Below are positions 13,821 through 14,125 of a stretch of 14,125 bases of DNA, in pieces. The DNA comes from Planctomycetota bacterium (GTDB taxonomy: Bacteria; Planctomycetota; Phycisphaerae; UBA1845): positions 1-14,125 of the forward strand of contig JADFIX010000014.1 in the NCBI GenBank assembly GCA_022566435.1, in the 5' to 3' direction. Made by a program: the position numbers and the translations under genes. The notes beneath the pieces were generated by a model. That model had not been told where the DNA came from. It saw nothing but the letters and a program-made list of their open reading frames with translations, and made no database searches. Numbering within the stretch: the first letter of the stretch is position 1; every line of letters begins with the position of its first letter.

Positions 13821-14125
13821 TCGCATCGAACGGGATGCGCCGTTGGGGCGTCTGACGTGGTTCCGGCTGGGCGGACCCGTGAGCTACCTGTTCCATCCTA
13901 AAGATGGCGAGGAACTCGCTCGTATGGTGGTACGAGCGAAAGATACGCAAACACCGCTCAAAGTGCTCGGTGCCGGCGCCAATGTTTTGATCAGAGATGA
14001 CATGATAGATACCGCCGGTTCGATTGCGGCCGCAGCAGAGTGCGTGAAGCAAAACGGTGCTCTGGATATTTATGCGGCAGCTACGCATGGCGTACTGTCG
14101 GGACAGGCTTTAGAAAGAATTGAAA
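13795..14125 (+). CDS. murB: MurB N-terminus joined in frame to a PRPP synthetase fragment
   Basis: The ORF starts at ATG 13795, overlapping murC by 26 bases, with GGAAGG at 13783-13788, and runs off the window. Residues 1 to about 68 are the start of MurB, the FAD enzyme that reduces UDP-GlcNAc-enolpyruvate to UDP-MurNAc: APLGRLTWFRLGGPVSYLF (15-33) and VLGAGANVLIRD (57-68), the FAD-binding region. A MurB would then continue with a glycine-rich segment and AGAGxxL. Instead the frame continues as ribose-phosphate pyrophosphokinase (see the separate entry). Position after murC is a normal one for murB. The MurB part as it stands cannot make a working enzyme. Confidence 0.85.
   Translation, partial: MNWCSEFADRIERDAPLGRLTWFRLGGPVSYLFHPKDGEELARMVVRAKDTQTPLKVLGAGANVLIRDDMIDTAGSIAAAAECVKQNGALDIYAAATHGVLSGQALERIE
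13999..14125 (+). other. prs: Ribose-phosphate pyrophosphokinase (Prs) C-terminal fragment
   Basis: Residues 69-110 of the murB-started frame read DDMIDTAGSIAAAAE, then a short stretch, then YAAATHGVLSGQALERIE. In PRPP synthetases DDMIDTAGT is the PRPP-binding loop and ATHGVLSGxAxERI follows it at this spacing, so both motifs and their distance match. Nothing like this occurs in MurB. By hand count G or C ends about 18 of 41 codons here, against about 42 of 69 in the MurB part, so base use shifts as well. The upstream two thirds of Prs are missing. A join of two unrelated sequences near GATGAC (13996-14001) is the simplest explanation. Confidence 0.88.

Noticed and set aside
12750..13826. Long open frame on the minus strand opposite murC
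   Set aside because: It is antisense to a complete murC with all motifs intact, and its translation has no family character. Long antisense frames are common in GC-rich DNA. The same holds for the minus-strand frame at 11120-12022 opposite murG.
1..14125. Mobile elements, CRISPR arrays, tRNA genes or attachment sites
   Set aside because: No transposase, integrase, regularly spaced repeats, cloverleaf or terminal repeats were seen; apart from the prs fragment at the 3' end, the window is a continuous dcw cluster.
13795..14125. A genuine bifunctional MurB-Prs enzyme
   Set aside because: The MurB part stops after about 68 residues, before most of the FAD and substrate-binding domains, and the Prs part begins at its PRPP loop, so neither activity could be complete.

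Overview
The window is a division and cell wall (dcw) cluster, all on the + strand, from a moderately high-GC Gram-negative-type bacterium. The layout best fits Planctomycetota: a membrane-anchored double-LysM protein sits between rsmH and an ftsL-like gene, and MurG has an unusual acceptor loop. That phylum call is inference from gene content and sequence style, not from a marker-gene search. The DNPR motif of MurE indicates a meso-diaminopimelate peptidoglycan.

Layout. 1-400: non-coding or unrecognised upstream DNA with two overlapping hairpins (184-238) and a sigma70-like promoter (329-356). 401-880: mraZ. 881-1423: a 543-bp gap with a strong terminator-like hairpin (966-1019), several smaller hairpins and a doubtful 79-codon ORF. 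1424-2359: rsmH. 2414-3451: LysM protein. 3448-3738: ftsL-like. 3746-5482: ftsI. 5483-5634: gap with a good promoter placed almost on the murE start codon. 5635-7176: murE. 7173-8592: murF, broken by a frameshift. 8713-9855: mraY. 9921-11108: ftsW. 11108-12277: murG. 12396-13820: murC. 13795-end: start of murB.

How the genes work together. MurC, MurE and MurF are amino-acid ligases that build UDP-MurNAc-pentapeptide. MurB supplies UDP-MurNAc. MraY and MurG make lipid I and lipid II at the membrane. FtsW polymerises and FtsI crosslinks the septal wall, with the FtsL-like protein as a likely scaffold. RsmH and MraZ are the usual cluster-leading rRNA methyltransferase and transcription regulator. 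murD, which normally lies between mraY and ftsW, is absent.

The most notable observations are two anomalies. (1) The last ~127 bases of the murB reading frame are not MurB: they encode the C-terminal PRPP-binding segment of ribose-phosphate pyrophosphokinase (Prs), joined in frame at an Asp-Asp dipeptide, and codon use shifts there. This is most likely a contig-end chimera, possibly a real rearrangement. (2) murF needs a net one-base shift between 7313 and about 7350, and its expected DGHxF region is not found in any frame. I found no convincing new biological system; the regulatory architecture around mraZ-rsmH and at murE is the most plausible unexplored biology here.
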